Part shown: positions 20,340 through 30,690 of the stretch, one piece after another
Numbering within the stretch: position 1 is the first letter of the stretch
How the letters are laid out: every line of letters starts with the position of its first letter
Origin: Macrosoma leucophasiata
Lineage: Eukaryota; Arthropoda; Insecta; Lepidoptera; Hedylidae
Direction of reading: 5' to 3'
NCBI GenBank assembly: GCA_036365455.1
Contig: JAWQUS010000025.1
Location: 25,518,001 to 25,582,000 of the forward strand
DNA length: 64,000 bases
Notes under the pieces: generated by a model
Seen by the model: the letters and a program-made list of their open reading frames with translations, nothing else
Told to the model about the DNA's origin: nothing
The model's database searches: none
Made by a program: the position numbers and the translations under genes

Positions 20340-21000
20340 ATTATTTTTTATTATTTAATTTTCTGACAACACAACCCACAAAGAGATCTGTGTCTAAGCA
20401 CCTATATCGATTACCCGAACGTAATCTCTCATTTCGTAAAGAATGAGCCAAATTAAAGGGAAAAAGGGCGGGGGGTAAAAAAGAGGCGATTATCGTTGTA
20501 AAAAATTGCCGATTTTCGAGCTCGGCCGCTTGGTGTGGTAATAAAACTTCTGCCCGGGACGCGGGGCCGCCCATCTCTCATTTTGTCGTAAAATCTACTT
20601 GAGGCAAATTCCGCACTACGGAGCAATGTTAAAAAATAAGCATTTTTTATGTTTTGAAAATGGTTAGCTAATAATTTATTTCAAAAATGACGTCAAAAAA
20701 TACTTCAGGCCTAGCAGCATATTCTCTACGGTATTGCAAATGTACATCGGCGACGATGACCACTTTCAATCAGGTGGGGCACCTCAAACTCAAACTGCGT
20801 TCAAATTTTTATTGATCATGCAGCAATTCACTTTAGCAAATGTAACTTATGTATCATTACTGTAAATCGATCTGAAATCTTTAAACGCACCGTTTTAAAA
20901 CTGCTATCAAATGTTAACTAATAACAAACAAAACCAATGTTAACTTAATCGTAATATTCAATATTTTGCAAAAACACATCCGCGTGATCTTTAGAAATTA
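20340..21000. other. Unassigned mixed stretch
   Basis: GC-rich 20470-20575 within AT-rich DNA. ACATCGGCGACGATGACCACTTTCAATCAGGTGGGGCACC at 20742-20781 has the look of a LINE 3' UTR seen in insects, but I cannot place it. No gene. Confidence 0.35.
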
Positions 21001-21128
21001 AAGAAAAATTTGACTTCGCGCAGGAATCGAACCTGCGACCTCAGGATAACCAGACCAGCCGCTTCACCACTAAGCTACCGAAGTCCCACGGACACGGACG
21101 CACGGAGGTCGTTAGTATCGTCCGAAGT
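21001..21128 (-). mobile_element. E-like element with a different tRNA-like head
   Basis: The minus strand 21085-21012 folds as a tRNA: acceptor GACTTCG/CGAAGTC, D arm GCTTAGTGGTGAAGC, T arm GCAGG-TTCGATT-CCTGC, all paired. The anticodon arm does not pair properly, so it is not a usable tRNA gene. The flank AAGAAAAATTTGACTTC is the same as in the E elements at 57-63 kb, but the tRNA part differs. Confidence 0.65.
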
Positions 21129-21482
21129 ATTTTTTTTTCTTCAATTTTTTTAAATATATATATATTTATAACTTAGTCTCACGGAAACTTAAAAGCAAGA
21201 GAAACGTCGAAAATAATTTTCATTTCAATTTATATTTCAGTTTAAACTTTTATTAACTAACATTTGATCGTCAAATATTATGACTTACCCATTAGGTACT
21301 TTTAGTGTAATTATTTTATACCGTAAGAAAGTAGAGATTCCAATTTCCTTAAATTATCAGGTTGTGTGTAAACACACAAGTTGTAGATTTTTTTATTAGT
21401 AGGGGTGGCAAAGTTGACTAAACTTTTCGATAGGACTAGATAAATTTTCCGGGAATAGTAATAATCGTATTCGACCCTTAAA

Positions 21483-21812
21483 ATGACACAAAGACCCCCA
21501 AGACCTAAGATGTTATATCTCTGTGACAGGCCCTGCAATTTCCGGCACAGAGGCATAACACCTTAGGCCTCAGGAGTGGTAACGCATCTGCATTTTGACC
21601 TTGGTCTTAGTGTTGGAGTATATAGGCTGCAGTCATAACTTAACATCAATGTTAACTGTATGCTTGTTTGCTTAATCCAAAACATAAAAAAATACGGAGA
21701 TATACATTATCATCACACTGGTACACGGTAGTGCTGAACACTACCATTTGGCGGCCAATAGATTAGGTAATGCGGTGGTGCCTCATGTCCTACCCTGGGA
21801 TTCTACCACCGG
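21483..21812 (-). mobile_element. SINE-A interrupted by SINE-A
   Basis: Outer minus-strand parts: 21483-21530 (ACACAAAGACCCCCAAGACCTAAG...CTGTGACAGG) and 21693-21812 (GGAGATATACATTATCATC...TTCTACCACCGG). Same nested architecture as at 19.6-20.05 kb. Confidence 0.7.
21531..21692 (+). mobile_element. SINE-A, nested insertion
   Basis: CCTGCAATTTCCGGCACAGAGG to CAAAACATAAAAAAATA; 5' truncated. Confidence 0.75.
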
Positions 21813-21847
21813 TTAAAATGATGTTGTAAGCTTTTTTCGTATAGGTA

Positions 21848-22198
21848 TAATAATAATAATAATGGCAACCCATTATACATCCCACTGCTGGGCACGAGTC
21901 TCTCCCCTTTTTGGAGGGAGGCCTGGAGCTTACTCCACCACGCTACTCCAATGCGGTTTGGTGGAGATACGGGTTAGTGGCCATCCCGCTGTCGGATGTT
22001 TTCAAACCGCCTATAAGGCTTCCGAAAAGGTTTAACGACTGCTATCTTTCGATAGCAATCGGTGCCCTCCGAAGCACGGAAACGCGCATTTCTGTTGCCA
22101 CTAGCGGTCACCCATCACACTGACCCGACCGCGCCCGTAGTGCTTAACCGAGCAGATCGCTTATGATCTACACCAGCCGCGGGGCCATGCGCGCTTCG
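21848..22198 (-). mobile_element. SINE-D (5S-derived)
   Basis: On the minus strand: GCGCGCATGGCCCCGCGGCTGG, GTTAAGCACTACGGGCGCGG, GTGACCGCTAGTGGCAA, through the ATCGATAG core to CAGCAGTGGGATGTATAATGGGTTGCC and a (TTA)n tail (21848-21863). Confidence 0.85.
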
Positions 22199-22199
22199 C

Positions 22200-22488
22200 A
22201 TAAATTCGCATTCTTTCATATAAATAACAAGTAATATTCAAACCGTAGTGCATAAAGTACCTAAAGAGGGGCGTCACTGCGGATGCTGTACTAGCCTTAA
22301 TTTTTAGCGGCCACTTAATTTCGACGGTTAAGTGGCAGCGCGCAGTAAAATACGATATTTTGCATTAGAAATGTACTAATGGAGCAGCAAAATTATCACC
22401 AATTTAATTTGTGAGTTAATCTATTCCTTTATGCCCTATTTCTGAGGCTTAGTAACCCTTCACCGGACACTAGTGGAAAAGAATTCTT
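22200..22488. other. Unassigned stretch
   Basis: GCGGCCACTTAATTTCGACGGTTAAGTGGC at 22309-22335 forms a weak hairpin. Nothing else recognised. Confidence 0.35.
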
Positions 22489-23099
22489 TTTTTAGGGTTC
22501 CATACCTTAAAAGGAAAAAAGGAACCCTTATAGGATCACTCGTGCGCCTGCCTGTCTGTCTGTCTGTCTGTCTGTCCGTTTGTCACAGCCAATTTGCTCC
22601 GAAACTACTCGACCAATTGAGTTGAAATTTGATGAATATATGTAAATTGGTGACCCAAAGATGAACACGTCAAGTAAAATAATAAATTTTAAACAGGGGC
22701 CACTTTCGGGGGATAAATCAGAAAATTAAAAAAAAAATCGTAAACTGTGTCGTGTGACATCAAATGAAAGAGGTTGTTGACAGCATCTCAGATATATTTT
22801 TTTATAATTTTTTCATAAAAAAATTGTAGTTATTTAAGAAAAAGGACGAAAATTGACCATTCCCCCCCCCTATCTCCTAAACTACTACTTAAAATTTTGG
22901 AAAAAATGTGGAAAATAGTTCTTTGCCTATAAATAACTGAAAACTCTATAAGAAGTTTGAGTATTCAAATTAAATCGAAAATTCTTAATAATATAACCCC
23001 CCCTGCCGGTACCACCGTAACCGCTATGTCCCTGCATTTTAAATCTGTAATATTTTCGAAAATATTTATTTGAATTACGGAACCCTCACCACGCAAGTC
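22489..23099 (+). repeat. GGGTTCC...GGAACCC repeat
   Basis: Starts TTTTTTTAGGGTTCCATACC, has (TCTG)n at 22553-22577 and TTGAAATTTGATGAATA, and closes with GAATTACGGAACCCTCACCACGCAAGTCG. The ends GGGTTCC/GGAACCC are inverted. A SINE-A has inserted at its 3' end. I recognise this as a widespread lepidopteran repeat; its class is unsettled. Confidence 0.7.
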
Positions 23100-23337
23100 G
23101 AATTGACAAACAAGCATGCAGTTCACATTGATGTTAAGTGATGACTGCAGCCTATAGACACCCACACAAAGACCAAGGTCAGAATGCAGATGCGTTAACT
23201 CCCCTGAGCCCTAAGGTGTTATGCCTCTGTCCGGAAATTACACGATAGTGCTGAACACTATCATTTAGCGGCAAGTATATTAGGTAATGCGGTGGTGCCT
23301 ACGCCCGCGAGCTCCGTCACTGGAGCTCTACAACCAA
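23100..23337 (-). mobile_element. SINE-A, small deletions
   Basis: Lacks the usual T tract (begins GACAAACAAGCATGCAG) and has lost about 35 bp after CGGAAATTACA; ends GCTCTACAACCA. Confidence 0.8.
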
Positions 23338-23339
23338 TA

Positions 23340-24120
23340 GAAATATTTATTATTTTAGTATTTTAATTAAATGATAATTTAAATCAGTCAAGAACATCAT
23401 GATGCCCATTTTATGATACATACCGATGTCTGTTATTCTGCATAGTTTAAATTCCCTCTACAGGTGTGAAGTTATAATTGGATATAGGGCATCGTGACAG
23501 TATATGGGTCAGAACTAGAGTACGTCTAGTTACGTCACTCTCCGAACACTGTCCAGCCAAGTTTGAATTTGACGAGTAACCATGTTTCCGAAGAATCTAC
23601 AACGTACACAGAATCAATTTTGTCCTGACCTATATTGGACGTTACTTCACGCCCATATTACGTGAAGGTCGAGGCAAGGATAAATAAGTGCATTCAACTA
23701 CAAAATATTTGTAACAATATATTAATTATGTATTCGTATCAACAACATGTACAAACAGTGAAGTAAAACGATAGTAGCATAGTTCAAATGACAGTCTTAT
23801 TGCTAAAACAGACACTTCTTCCAGATAACCTGAATACAAAGTGAAAATATTTAAAACTGGAGAGATAATGGAGAATTTGTATTGGATAAAATAAAGATAC
23901 GTACTAAGTGGCAAGCAACATTCATTGGGCACATTATTAAACTCCGAGGATACTATTATAGAGCTCTTTTACAGAAAATCCCAATATCTCTTCTTCCCAG
24001 ACCTTGATATCAAACCCGAGACAGTGCAGCAGGGCGTACAATGTAAAATACATGAGGGCGCACAATGGCTCCGGCTTGCTGGGCTTACTTCTCCGTTATA
24101 TCTAAAATAAAAATAAATAA
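23340..24120. other. Unassigned AT-rich stretch
   Basis: Opposed 60-70-codon frames have no motifs. No repeat partner. Confidence 0.45.
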
Positions 24121-24283
24121 AATACGCTTACTCTCACAGTCTCACACTAAGTATTAACCTGTGTTGTGATCTCATGGATGCCGTACACGCACAAACACCC
24201 AGACCCGAAATTAATATCTGCAGGCCAAACACATATTTGTCATGTTACGGAGAACATACCCATCACGATTGAGCTACCGGAGC
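24121..24283 (-). mobile_element. SINE-C, head damaged
   Basis: AATACGCTTACTCTCACAG...GCACAAACACCCAGACCCGAAA...CAGGCCAAACACATATTTGTC is present; the tRNA-like head is replaced by ATTGAGCTACCGGAGCC. Confidence 0.65.
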
Positions 24284-25297
24284 CGCGAATGCTGGTCGGC
24301 TAGAATTATTACTCTAGCAACCTGTGGGTGTTAGTTTCCCTTTTATGAGTCTCTTTCAGACAGGTGATGTTTTCGTCCTATTTTTTGGAGCCTGTACATC
24401 AGTGCCTCCAATATCTCTGATCTGCAGCTTTCTTAGCACTGCTGACTGGTTATTTAGTCGTTAGCGAGAAGAAGCTGGCGCCTTCGCCCGTATCAGGACC
24501 TATTATTGTCCACCGAAACTGAATCGTTATTAGCTATGTCCCGTTTCTCCATATGCGCTGCCTTAATAAGACAAATGAAGCAAAATATTGGCAGCGCCCA
24601 AATTGAACCGCAATAAGACGTCATGGTTCTGACCTTTGTGTTATTAATGCTGTAGCTATCTTCTCAAACCTAGTTTAGGGAGCCAAGGTCGGGATGACGT
24701 ACCTGACTGACTTGGGGTGATCGATAGGCCTGCCGTAAACACGGCAGGGTTATCAGCTAAGCCGCCTTTGATGCGGCTGGTCTATCAGTGTTATTATTGC
24801 AACAATTATTGTTTCAAATAAATCGGAAAATGAGGGAATTGTATTCCAAACAACATTATGAGAACAGAACTAATAAACGTAACCTATCACTGATTTCGGC
24901 AATCGAAAACTGGAGCACGATTCGTTGAAAACAATCGCTTCCCACTCTCATTGTGTCATACGTTCGGTATGGATTCAGTATTTCAAAAGAAACACGTTGC
25001 ATTTTGAAAGAGGTTTCAATATCAATTTCTGTTTTTGCCGATAATGAATATTTGGAATGAAGAACAAAGATTTTTACCAATTAATTATCTATCCCAGAGA
25101 GACTTTTTCTCTAGAAGCTGTCTACTTACCTGCCAGTTGCAGTCTGGCGCAAGTCCCTAAGAAAAAACGGATCTATGAAACGTGCATCCTTTTTAATGGC
25201 GACTATACACGTATAAAACGCGAAGATAGCTTTATTCACTACGTACCATTAGAATAGTATACTTTCAAAATTAGACGGATTATATGTACAATGCCGC
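24284..25297. other. Unassigned stretch
   Basis: Moderate GC at 24440-24780 with a small hairpin CCTGCCGTAAACACGGCAGG (24730-24749). No ORF, no repeat partner. It could be part of a larger transposon or an upstream region of the THAP relic. Confidence 0.4.
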
Positions 25298-25348
25298 CAT
25301 GGCCGTCAAAAGTGACAAGTGTCACTCGTGTGACAATTGACGGCCATG
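25298..25348. repeat. Short inverted repeat
   Basis: CATGGCCGTCA (25298-25308) and TGACGGCCATG (25338-25348), with TGACA/TGTGACA words continuing the symmetry inside. A very small MITE is possible. It lies 155 bp upstream of the THAP relic start. Confidence 0.7.
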
Positions 25349-25835
25349 TTTAAAATTCAGAATTCTTTTTGTTGTTGAATTTGAAAATAAATTTGCAGTT
25401 TGTATATATTATAACGTAGCGAACGTATCTACAAATTAAGTGTTATTTTGCACACAACATTAATATTAGCATTCGCTTGATACTTAAGCGTTGAAGAACC
25501 CAATGGAAACGAGGAAAATTAAGTGCGAAATATGCCATGTAAAGACATGCCGGTCAGGCGGTGAAAAGAGGATTTTCATGGCAAAATTTCCTCTTTAAAA
25601 TGATAAAGATTGGTGAGTAGGTATTTATAATGTTTTAATATTTCAATTATACATAATTATAAAATAAGGAAACATTTATTTTAAAGTTTCATTACCAAGT
25701 ATAAGCAAAAGTGTTGCCTGTCATATAACGATAATCCAATATATCTATTTAGAACTATAATTATTGAATAAAAGTAGTGATTACGTATAGTGTATTTTGA
25801 ATTATACAAACATACTTAAAATTTACACAAGGAAG

Positions 25836-25995
25836 TTTTTTTTTTATGTGTTAAGTGGTAAACAACTATGCAGTTCACATTAATGTTAAGTGATGACTGC
25901 AGCCTATAGACACTTACACAAAGACCAAGGTCGAAATGCAGATGCGTTACCACTCCTGAAGCCTCTGTACCAGCCGGCAAATTAGAGGGCCGTAC
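25836..25995 (-). mobile_element. SINE-A, in the THAP-relic intron
   Basis: T tract 25836-25845, TTAAGTGGTAAACAACTATG to AGAGGGCCGTAC; 5' truncated and slightly diverged. Confidence 0.8.
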
Positions 25996-26018
25996 TATTA
26001 AAAAATACGTTATTAAAC

Positions 26019-26328
26019 TGCCTCAGTAGCGTAGTGGTAGCAGGCCACTACTATTACGCTGGAGGTCCTGGGTTCGATTCCCGGGTCGGGGGATATTAGA
26101 GACAACGGTTTAAAATTCCTTTATCTCTGCTTCTATTGGGATTATTCCATTTTCTGGAAGTTTCCCAGTACCCCGGAGTTTGGTAATGTGCCCAGAGATG
26201 GCAACAGGTTCGCCACCTGTTACATGGGCCAAAACGTAACCGGCGAGTCGTGGGTGTTTGCATGTATGATTTAATGCATGCATTTACCTCTGCCTACCCC
26301 TTCGGGGATTACAAGCGTGAAGTTACGT
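26019..26328 (+). mobile_element. SINE-B, full length, in the THAP-relic intron
   Basis: Head GCCTCAGTAGCGTAGTGG (A box) and GGGTTCGATTCCCGGG (B box); body to CTACCCCTTCGGGGATTACAAGCGTGAAGTTACG. Confidence 0.85.
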
Positions 26329-26624
26329 ACGTTATTAAAAAAATATATTATTATTTATTTATAGATGTCAAAAATGGGTAGCAGCAACAGGAAACAGAGA
26401 CATGATTTACGTGCCTATATAAAAATTACACCAGTTAAAATATGTGTGTGGCAAGTATTTTAGGCCGAAAGATTTTAAAAAAGAGAGAACTCAACTGAAT
26501 AACACAGCAGTGCCTTGTATTGACATTGTTTTAAATCCAATTCCGGAAGAAATGATGAAAGACTTTCCGTTACATGTTGCCCGGGATGTAACAATAAACG
26601 TAATAACTGTTTTGTTTTAAAACT

Positions 26625-27060
26625 TGAACTTGTAATTGTTGAATGTTGGGACATTCATAAATAATTTATGTATAATTTGTTTATCGTGAAAATAAGTAAA
26701 TAATTTATAATAAATACATCTTTAGTTTTTTTGTAAAAGTATGATTGTAGTCGAATATAATTGAATTTCCTCTAAAAATATCGATAATGATAATATTCGC
26801 TAATTAATTTCATGACACAATGGTACATCTCTATATCGATGCTACGAGTAGTTTTGACAATGCTGACAACATAAGAACGATGTAAATTTGTAGCTTCATG
26901 TTGGTATGAGTTCTGGGTGCACGTTTCATACAAAACTAAAGGTCTCGCATTTTCTATGGGAGATCCGCCTCTTCTTACGTAGTATTTGTATACTCTTTGG
27001 CCAGTTGAACAACTTGCCAACCAGGGTCAAGCTCAAACTATATTTTCTTTTAAACGTAAT
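26625..27060. other. Unassigned AT-rich stretch
   Basis: Several AATAAA-like words follow the THAP relic (26660-26720) but no polyadenylation context can be shown. Overlapping short frames on both strands have no motif. Confidence 0.4.
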
Positions 27061-27065
27061 ATCAA

Positions 27066-27321
27066 ATGAAGCGCGTATGGCCTGCGTATGGCTGGTGTAA
27101 ATCGTAAGCGATCTACTCGGTCACGCGATACGGGCGCGGTCGGGTGTGTGATGAATGACCGCTAGTGGCAAATTAAAAATGCGTGTTTCCGTGCTTCGGA
27201 GGGCACGTTAAGCCGTCGGTCCCGGTTGCTATCGATAGATGGCAGTCGTTAAACCTTGTCGGAGGCCTTACGTGCCCAGCAGTGGGACGTATATTGGGTT
27301 GCCATTATTATTGTTATTATA
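27066..27321 (+). mobile_element. SINE-D (5S-derived), deleted
   Basis: Sense-strand copy: GGCTGGTGTAAATCGTAAGCG, ACGGGCGCGGTCGGG, GATGAATGACCGCTAGTGG, core, then a deletion joining GAGGCCTTACGTG to CCCAGCAGTGGGACGTATATTGGGTTGCC and (TTA)n. Confidence 0.8.
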
Positions 27322-27324
27322 AAG

Positions 27325-27765
27325 TCAAATTATTATTATCTCTTTCATACCATCTCTGTTCATATTTCTTTCCTTAACCCTTACCTTTTTATACTTCTGT
27401 ACAACGGAACAATCTGCAAGGAAAAAATGTTTCATCTTTTCTCTAGCCATTCAACGAGTAGAATTTTTCTTTTCATCCTTAGCCAAACATCGAGGCTATC
27501 GCGTAATATTTGCCCGCCGCTGCCAAATATTTGAGCTGCGACAATCCGATAGGATTCCCGGAGCGCAGGCATATCGTGTTGCTGCTGCATCAATCAATGT
27601 TTTGATGCGCAGACTAAAATTGGATTTTTATACCTACTTTTTGTAATGCCGTGACTATTTATTTAATTTTTATTAATAATCTATTATCAAGCTACTTCCT
27701 CCATCAATGTTAAAAATCCTTGTTAGAGATTTTTGACACCGATACTTTTGGTTAAAAAAGTTATT
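27325..27765. other. Unassigned stretch
   Basis: 27680-27760 (CCTCCATCAATGTTAAAAATCCTTGTTAGAGATTTTTGACAC...TTTTGGTTAAAAAAGTT) is repeated at 28287-28350 (CCTCCACTAATGTCATAAATCCTTTTTATAGATTTTTGACACTG...TTTTGGTCAAAAAAGTT). Otherwise nothing recognised. Confidence 0.5.
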
Positions 27766-27767
27766 AT

Positions 27768-27791
27768 TATATATATATATATATATATATA
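27768..27791. repeat. (AT)n microsatellite
   Basis: AT run immediately before a SINE-A. Confidence 0.9.
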
Positions 27792-27792
27792 G

Positions 27793-27961
27793 TACGACCC
27801 TGTAATTTCCGGCACAGAGGCATAACACCTTAGGCCTCAGGAGTGGTAACGCATCTGCATTTTGATCTTGGTCTCTGTGTGGACGTCTATAGGCTGCAGT
27901 CATCACTTAACATCAATGTGAACTGCATGCTAGTTTGCCACTTCCATTACATAAAAAAAAA
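27793..27961 (+). mobile_element. SINE-A, 3' half
   Basis: ACGACCCTGTAATTTCCGGC to CCATTACATAAAAAAAAA. Confidence 0.85.
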
Positions 27962-28058
27962 ATATATATATATTTATTGTACACCACATGAAAGATAAAA
28001 CATTGAACATAAAGAAAATAAAAAATAACACGTTATGTATGGCAATCCGTGACTCTAT

Positions 28059-28258
28059 GACGACCCGGTTATTTCAGCGGTGTGAAACCACCGTTGGATT
28101 CGAAGGGTCGCGGGTACGATGCCTGCACCGGGACAAAATATATTTGTATGGCCTACACATATTTGTTTCTGCTCTGGGTGTTTGTGCATGTGTTGTATAT
28201 GCACGTTTATTAATATCTAAAGTGGAGCTGTAAGTGTTAGCGTATTTTATTTATTGTT
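28059..28258 (+). mobile_element. SINE-C
   Basis: GACCCGGTTATTTCAGCGG, B box GGGTACGATGCC (mutated), body TATGGCCTACACATATTTGTTT, end GGAGCTGTAAGTGTTAGCGTATTTTATTTATT. Confidence 0.8.
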
Positions 28259-28455
28259 TTTTAAATAATAATCTAATAACAAACCACTTCCTCCACTAAT
28301 GTCATAAATCCTTTTTATAGATTTTTGACACTGAAAATTTTGGTCAAAAAAGTTTTTATTTGGTATGCTATACAAATTTTATGTGCAAAAGGAACAAAGA
28401 GGTCAATATCACATAAAACATTTAACACAGCCTATAGACGTACGTGAGCGCGTTA

Positions 28456-28685
28456 CCTATTATCACACCGCGGACACTCCGCGAAATTTCCATACAAACG
28501 CTTAATTTGGTCTATAATATTACACAGACATCAATCAGTGACGTGTATTTACACGTGCACCTGTGTGCGTAGCACATAGAAAATACCAACCGTCGCCCAT
28601 AAGAGGGGAGGAGGTTGGGTGATGCGGGGAAATCGCTCGGGACGTCGAAGTGTCCATTCTATACGTAGTATTATTACATATTCTC
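28456..28685 (+). repeat. 230-bp dispersed repeat, copy 1
   Basis: Shares CCATACAAACGCTTAATTTGG, ACACAGACATCAATCAGTGACG, ACACGTGCACC, AAATACCAACCGTCGCCCAT, AAGTGTCCATTCTATACGTAGT and ATTATTACATATTC with 56664-56880. It joins directly to the 3' tail of the LINE at 28692. Probably an end region of a larger transposon. Confidence 0.7.
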
Positions 28686-28689
28686 TGCT

Positions 28690-29703
28690 ATTATAATCAT
28701 AATCATAAATCATTTATTTACTAGAATGTAGTGGCTACAGGTGGTAACAAAATAATGGAAACTATAACATTCTACCATAACAATGGTGTGTAAAATATTA
28801 TGCATATCCTTAAACTATTGAAATTCACACATATTATAAACATTTCTAGTTACATTAAAATTAAATTAACAATCTCTAATACATGTATTATCAAATCAGG
28901 AACAACAGCAAATTGTCATCACTAAAATTGCATTCCTTTTCATAAGTATGTCAAAGATTAAATTATGAATATTTTATTTAAGAGTTAATGTTAATTATAA
29001 TAATCTGTATCGAATTAAATTGTCATATCATCATTTCATACCTTTGTCACTATTATTAATATCTTATTATCATTCTGTTGCACATTTATAAATATTTTTT
29101 ACTTAGTCAAAAAATTTATAAATAATATGTCATTAATTAGATAAACGGAATTGGGTAATTAAAATAATTTAGATACGTCAATAATAAAATTCAGGTCAGA
29201 TGATTAGATCAAACATTATTCAATTAATTAGGATATTGCTTTATATGTCATGTATTCATTTAAGTCATAAAAACAATTATGTTGTAGCCATTGAGTCAGT
29301 TTGTTTTTAAATAGTGGTAAACGTATTTCCTTGAGCGTAATGGGTAATTTATTAAAAACCCTTATGGCGTTTACAAAAGCATTCCTTTTATGTAATTCAA
29401 TTCTACATTTAGGTATGAACAGTTTAAATTGATTCCTTACGCTAACGTTCCTATTCGTACATTCAGAATTGAGCTTAAAATAGTATGGATGCTGCTTTAC
29501 AAATACACAGAGATCCCTAATGTATATGCAAACCAACGGTAATATACGATATTTCTGGAATAATGGCCTACAACTGTCCAAGCACCAAGCTCCACAAATA
29601 GCTCTTACACATTTTTTTTGTACACGAAAAGCTTTATCAATTACCACCGAGTTTCCCCACAACAAGAGGCCATAAGAAAGCACCTTATGGCCTATAGACA
29701 AAA
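28690..29703 (-). mobile_element. LINE 3' end with C-terminal ORF2
   Basis: A 157-codon minus-strand frame (29701-29228) reads VLSYGLLLWGNSVVIDKAF, RVQKKCVRAICGAWCLDSCR, PLFQKYRILPLVCIYI and RVFNKLPITLKEIRLPLFK. This is the C-terminal region after the reverse transcriptase of Jockey/CR1-type LINEs. The frame is intact to its TAA. About 530 bp of AT-rich 3' UTR follows and ends ATGATTTATGATTATGATTAT (28692-28715). The 5' side is truncated at 29703. It is the youngest-looking LINE piece in the window. Confidence 0.8.
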
Positions 29704-29768
29704 CGTCACTGGTGATTCGTGGATATTCGCATCCTTTCTCTGCCCAACCCTTCAGGATTCCCTGAATG
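29697..29768 (+). mobile_element. SINE-B, diverged 3' fragment
   Basis: AAAACGTCACTGGTGATTCGTGGATATTCGCATCC and CTCTGCCCAACCCTTCAGGATTCC correspond to the AACGTAACCGGCGATTCGTGGGT and CTCTGCCTACCCCTTCGGGGATTAC parts of SINE-B. Confidence 0.55.
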
Positions 29769-30318
29769 GTTGGTGGTATGAAATTTGGGTACGTTTATCT
29801 CATATTATGAAACTTTTTTTTTTCATCCCTTTCCTAGTACGTTCCCGAAGACGCAAAATTTGTTATTTTGGTTGTACTCCATATAGTTCTCCCTAATGTG
29901 TACAAGCAAATTTATTCTATTTTTTGGTCTGGTTGCGCGTATTCCTTATTTTTCAGCTTTATATCTGGTTAAACTGTTTTATAATGAAGCTCTCCAACCT
30001 TGAAAAACACGAGCTTCCGAAGTAATTCTTCAGACGTTGTAAAAACCGACCACAATCCGTCATTGTCGTGCAGGAAAAACATCCAGTCGGTTTTTACACA
30101 CGTGATCCGTTGGTACAAATTAGTACAGGTACAAAATCACTGGGGATAATTGAAGTTACGTGACCTGAGAGAACTTTGTCCTTTTTTAGTAGATACACGT
30201 GGAATCCATTTAGTAAGTGTTTCCTGTTGTTTTGTTAAGTGTAGTGGAGGAAAATTAGCTGGTATTGTTACATATGTCAGACCTCTATCTGTATAAACAA
30301 AAAAAAATATCGAAATGT
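29769..30318. other. Unassigned stretch with one hairpin
   Basis: Contains TGTAAAAACCGAC (30038-30050) and its complement (30086-30098), a 13-bp inverted repeat around AATCCGTCATTGTCGTGCAGG. No other feature. Confidence 0.5.
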
Positions 30319-30630
30319 TTTTTTTTATATAATGCACTTCCATTACAATGCAAGCAAACATTCAGCTCTCATTGATGGTACTTACCATCAATGTGAACTG
30401 TCTATAGGATGCACTTGCATCCTATAGACATTTGCACACACAAAGATCAAGGTCAAAACGCATATGCTGTACCACTCCTGAGGCCTAAGGTGTTATGGCT
30501 CTGTGTCAGAAATTACAGGGCCCATCCTATAGACATTTGCACACACAATGATCAAGGTCAAAACGCATATGCTGTACCACTCCTGAGGCCTAAGGTGTTA
30601 TGGCTCTGTGTCAGAAATTACAGGGCCATT
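30319..30630. mobile_element. Rearranged SINE-A
   Basis: T tract at 30319-30328 (minus-strand tail), then two hairpins with 2-nt CT loops: CATTGATGGTA (30370-30393) and TGTCTATAGGATGCA (30399-30430). After these comes a direct duplication of about 110 bp (30418-30525 and 30527-30630), each with ATCAAGGTCAAAACGCATATGCTGTACCACTCC and GTGTCAGAAATTACAGGGCC. The duplicated parts are on the minus strand. Confidence 0.8.
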
Positions 30631-30690
30631 CAGTTTGTACGCATAAACCTTCTTAATATAAAGTACATGTTCCTTAGGATAAATCTTTTT

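Larger units (their letters stand above)
25503..26620 (+). pseudogene. THAP-domain relic, two exons
   Basis: Exon 1 (25503-25612) reads METRKIKCEICHVKTC...KRIFMAKFPL and ends at a good donor, TTG|GTGAGT. Exon 2 (26365-26620) follows TTTATTTATAG and reads CQKWVAATGNRDMIYVP, then LKYVCGKYFRPKDFKK and LNNTAVPCIDI. The order C-x2-C, FP, W, C-x2-x-F, AVP is that of a THAP DNA-binding zinc finger (C2CH, about 90 residues), normally at the start of nuclear DNA-binding proteins. It is dead: TAA after FPL, TGA at the splice junction codon, TAA after YVPI, and the zinc His is Tyr (CGKYF where CxxH is expected). The frame ends at TAA 26618-26620 with no further domain. The intron holds SINE-A and SINE-B. 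A host gene relic or a THAP-bearing transposase remnant are both possible. Confidence 0.62.

Noticed and set aside
21012..21085. Functional tRNA gene on the minus strand
   Set aside because: The anticodon arm does not pair and the flanks are those of the E elements.
26900..27534. Host exon candidates around 27 kb
   Set aside because: Overlapping opposite-strand frames without motifs, partly inside SINE-D.
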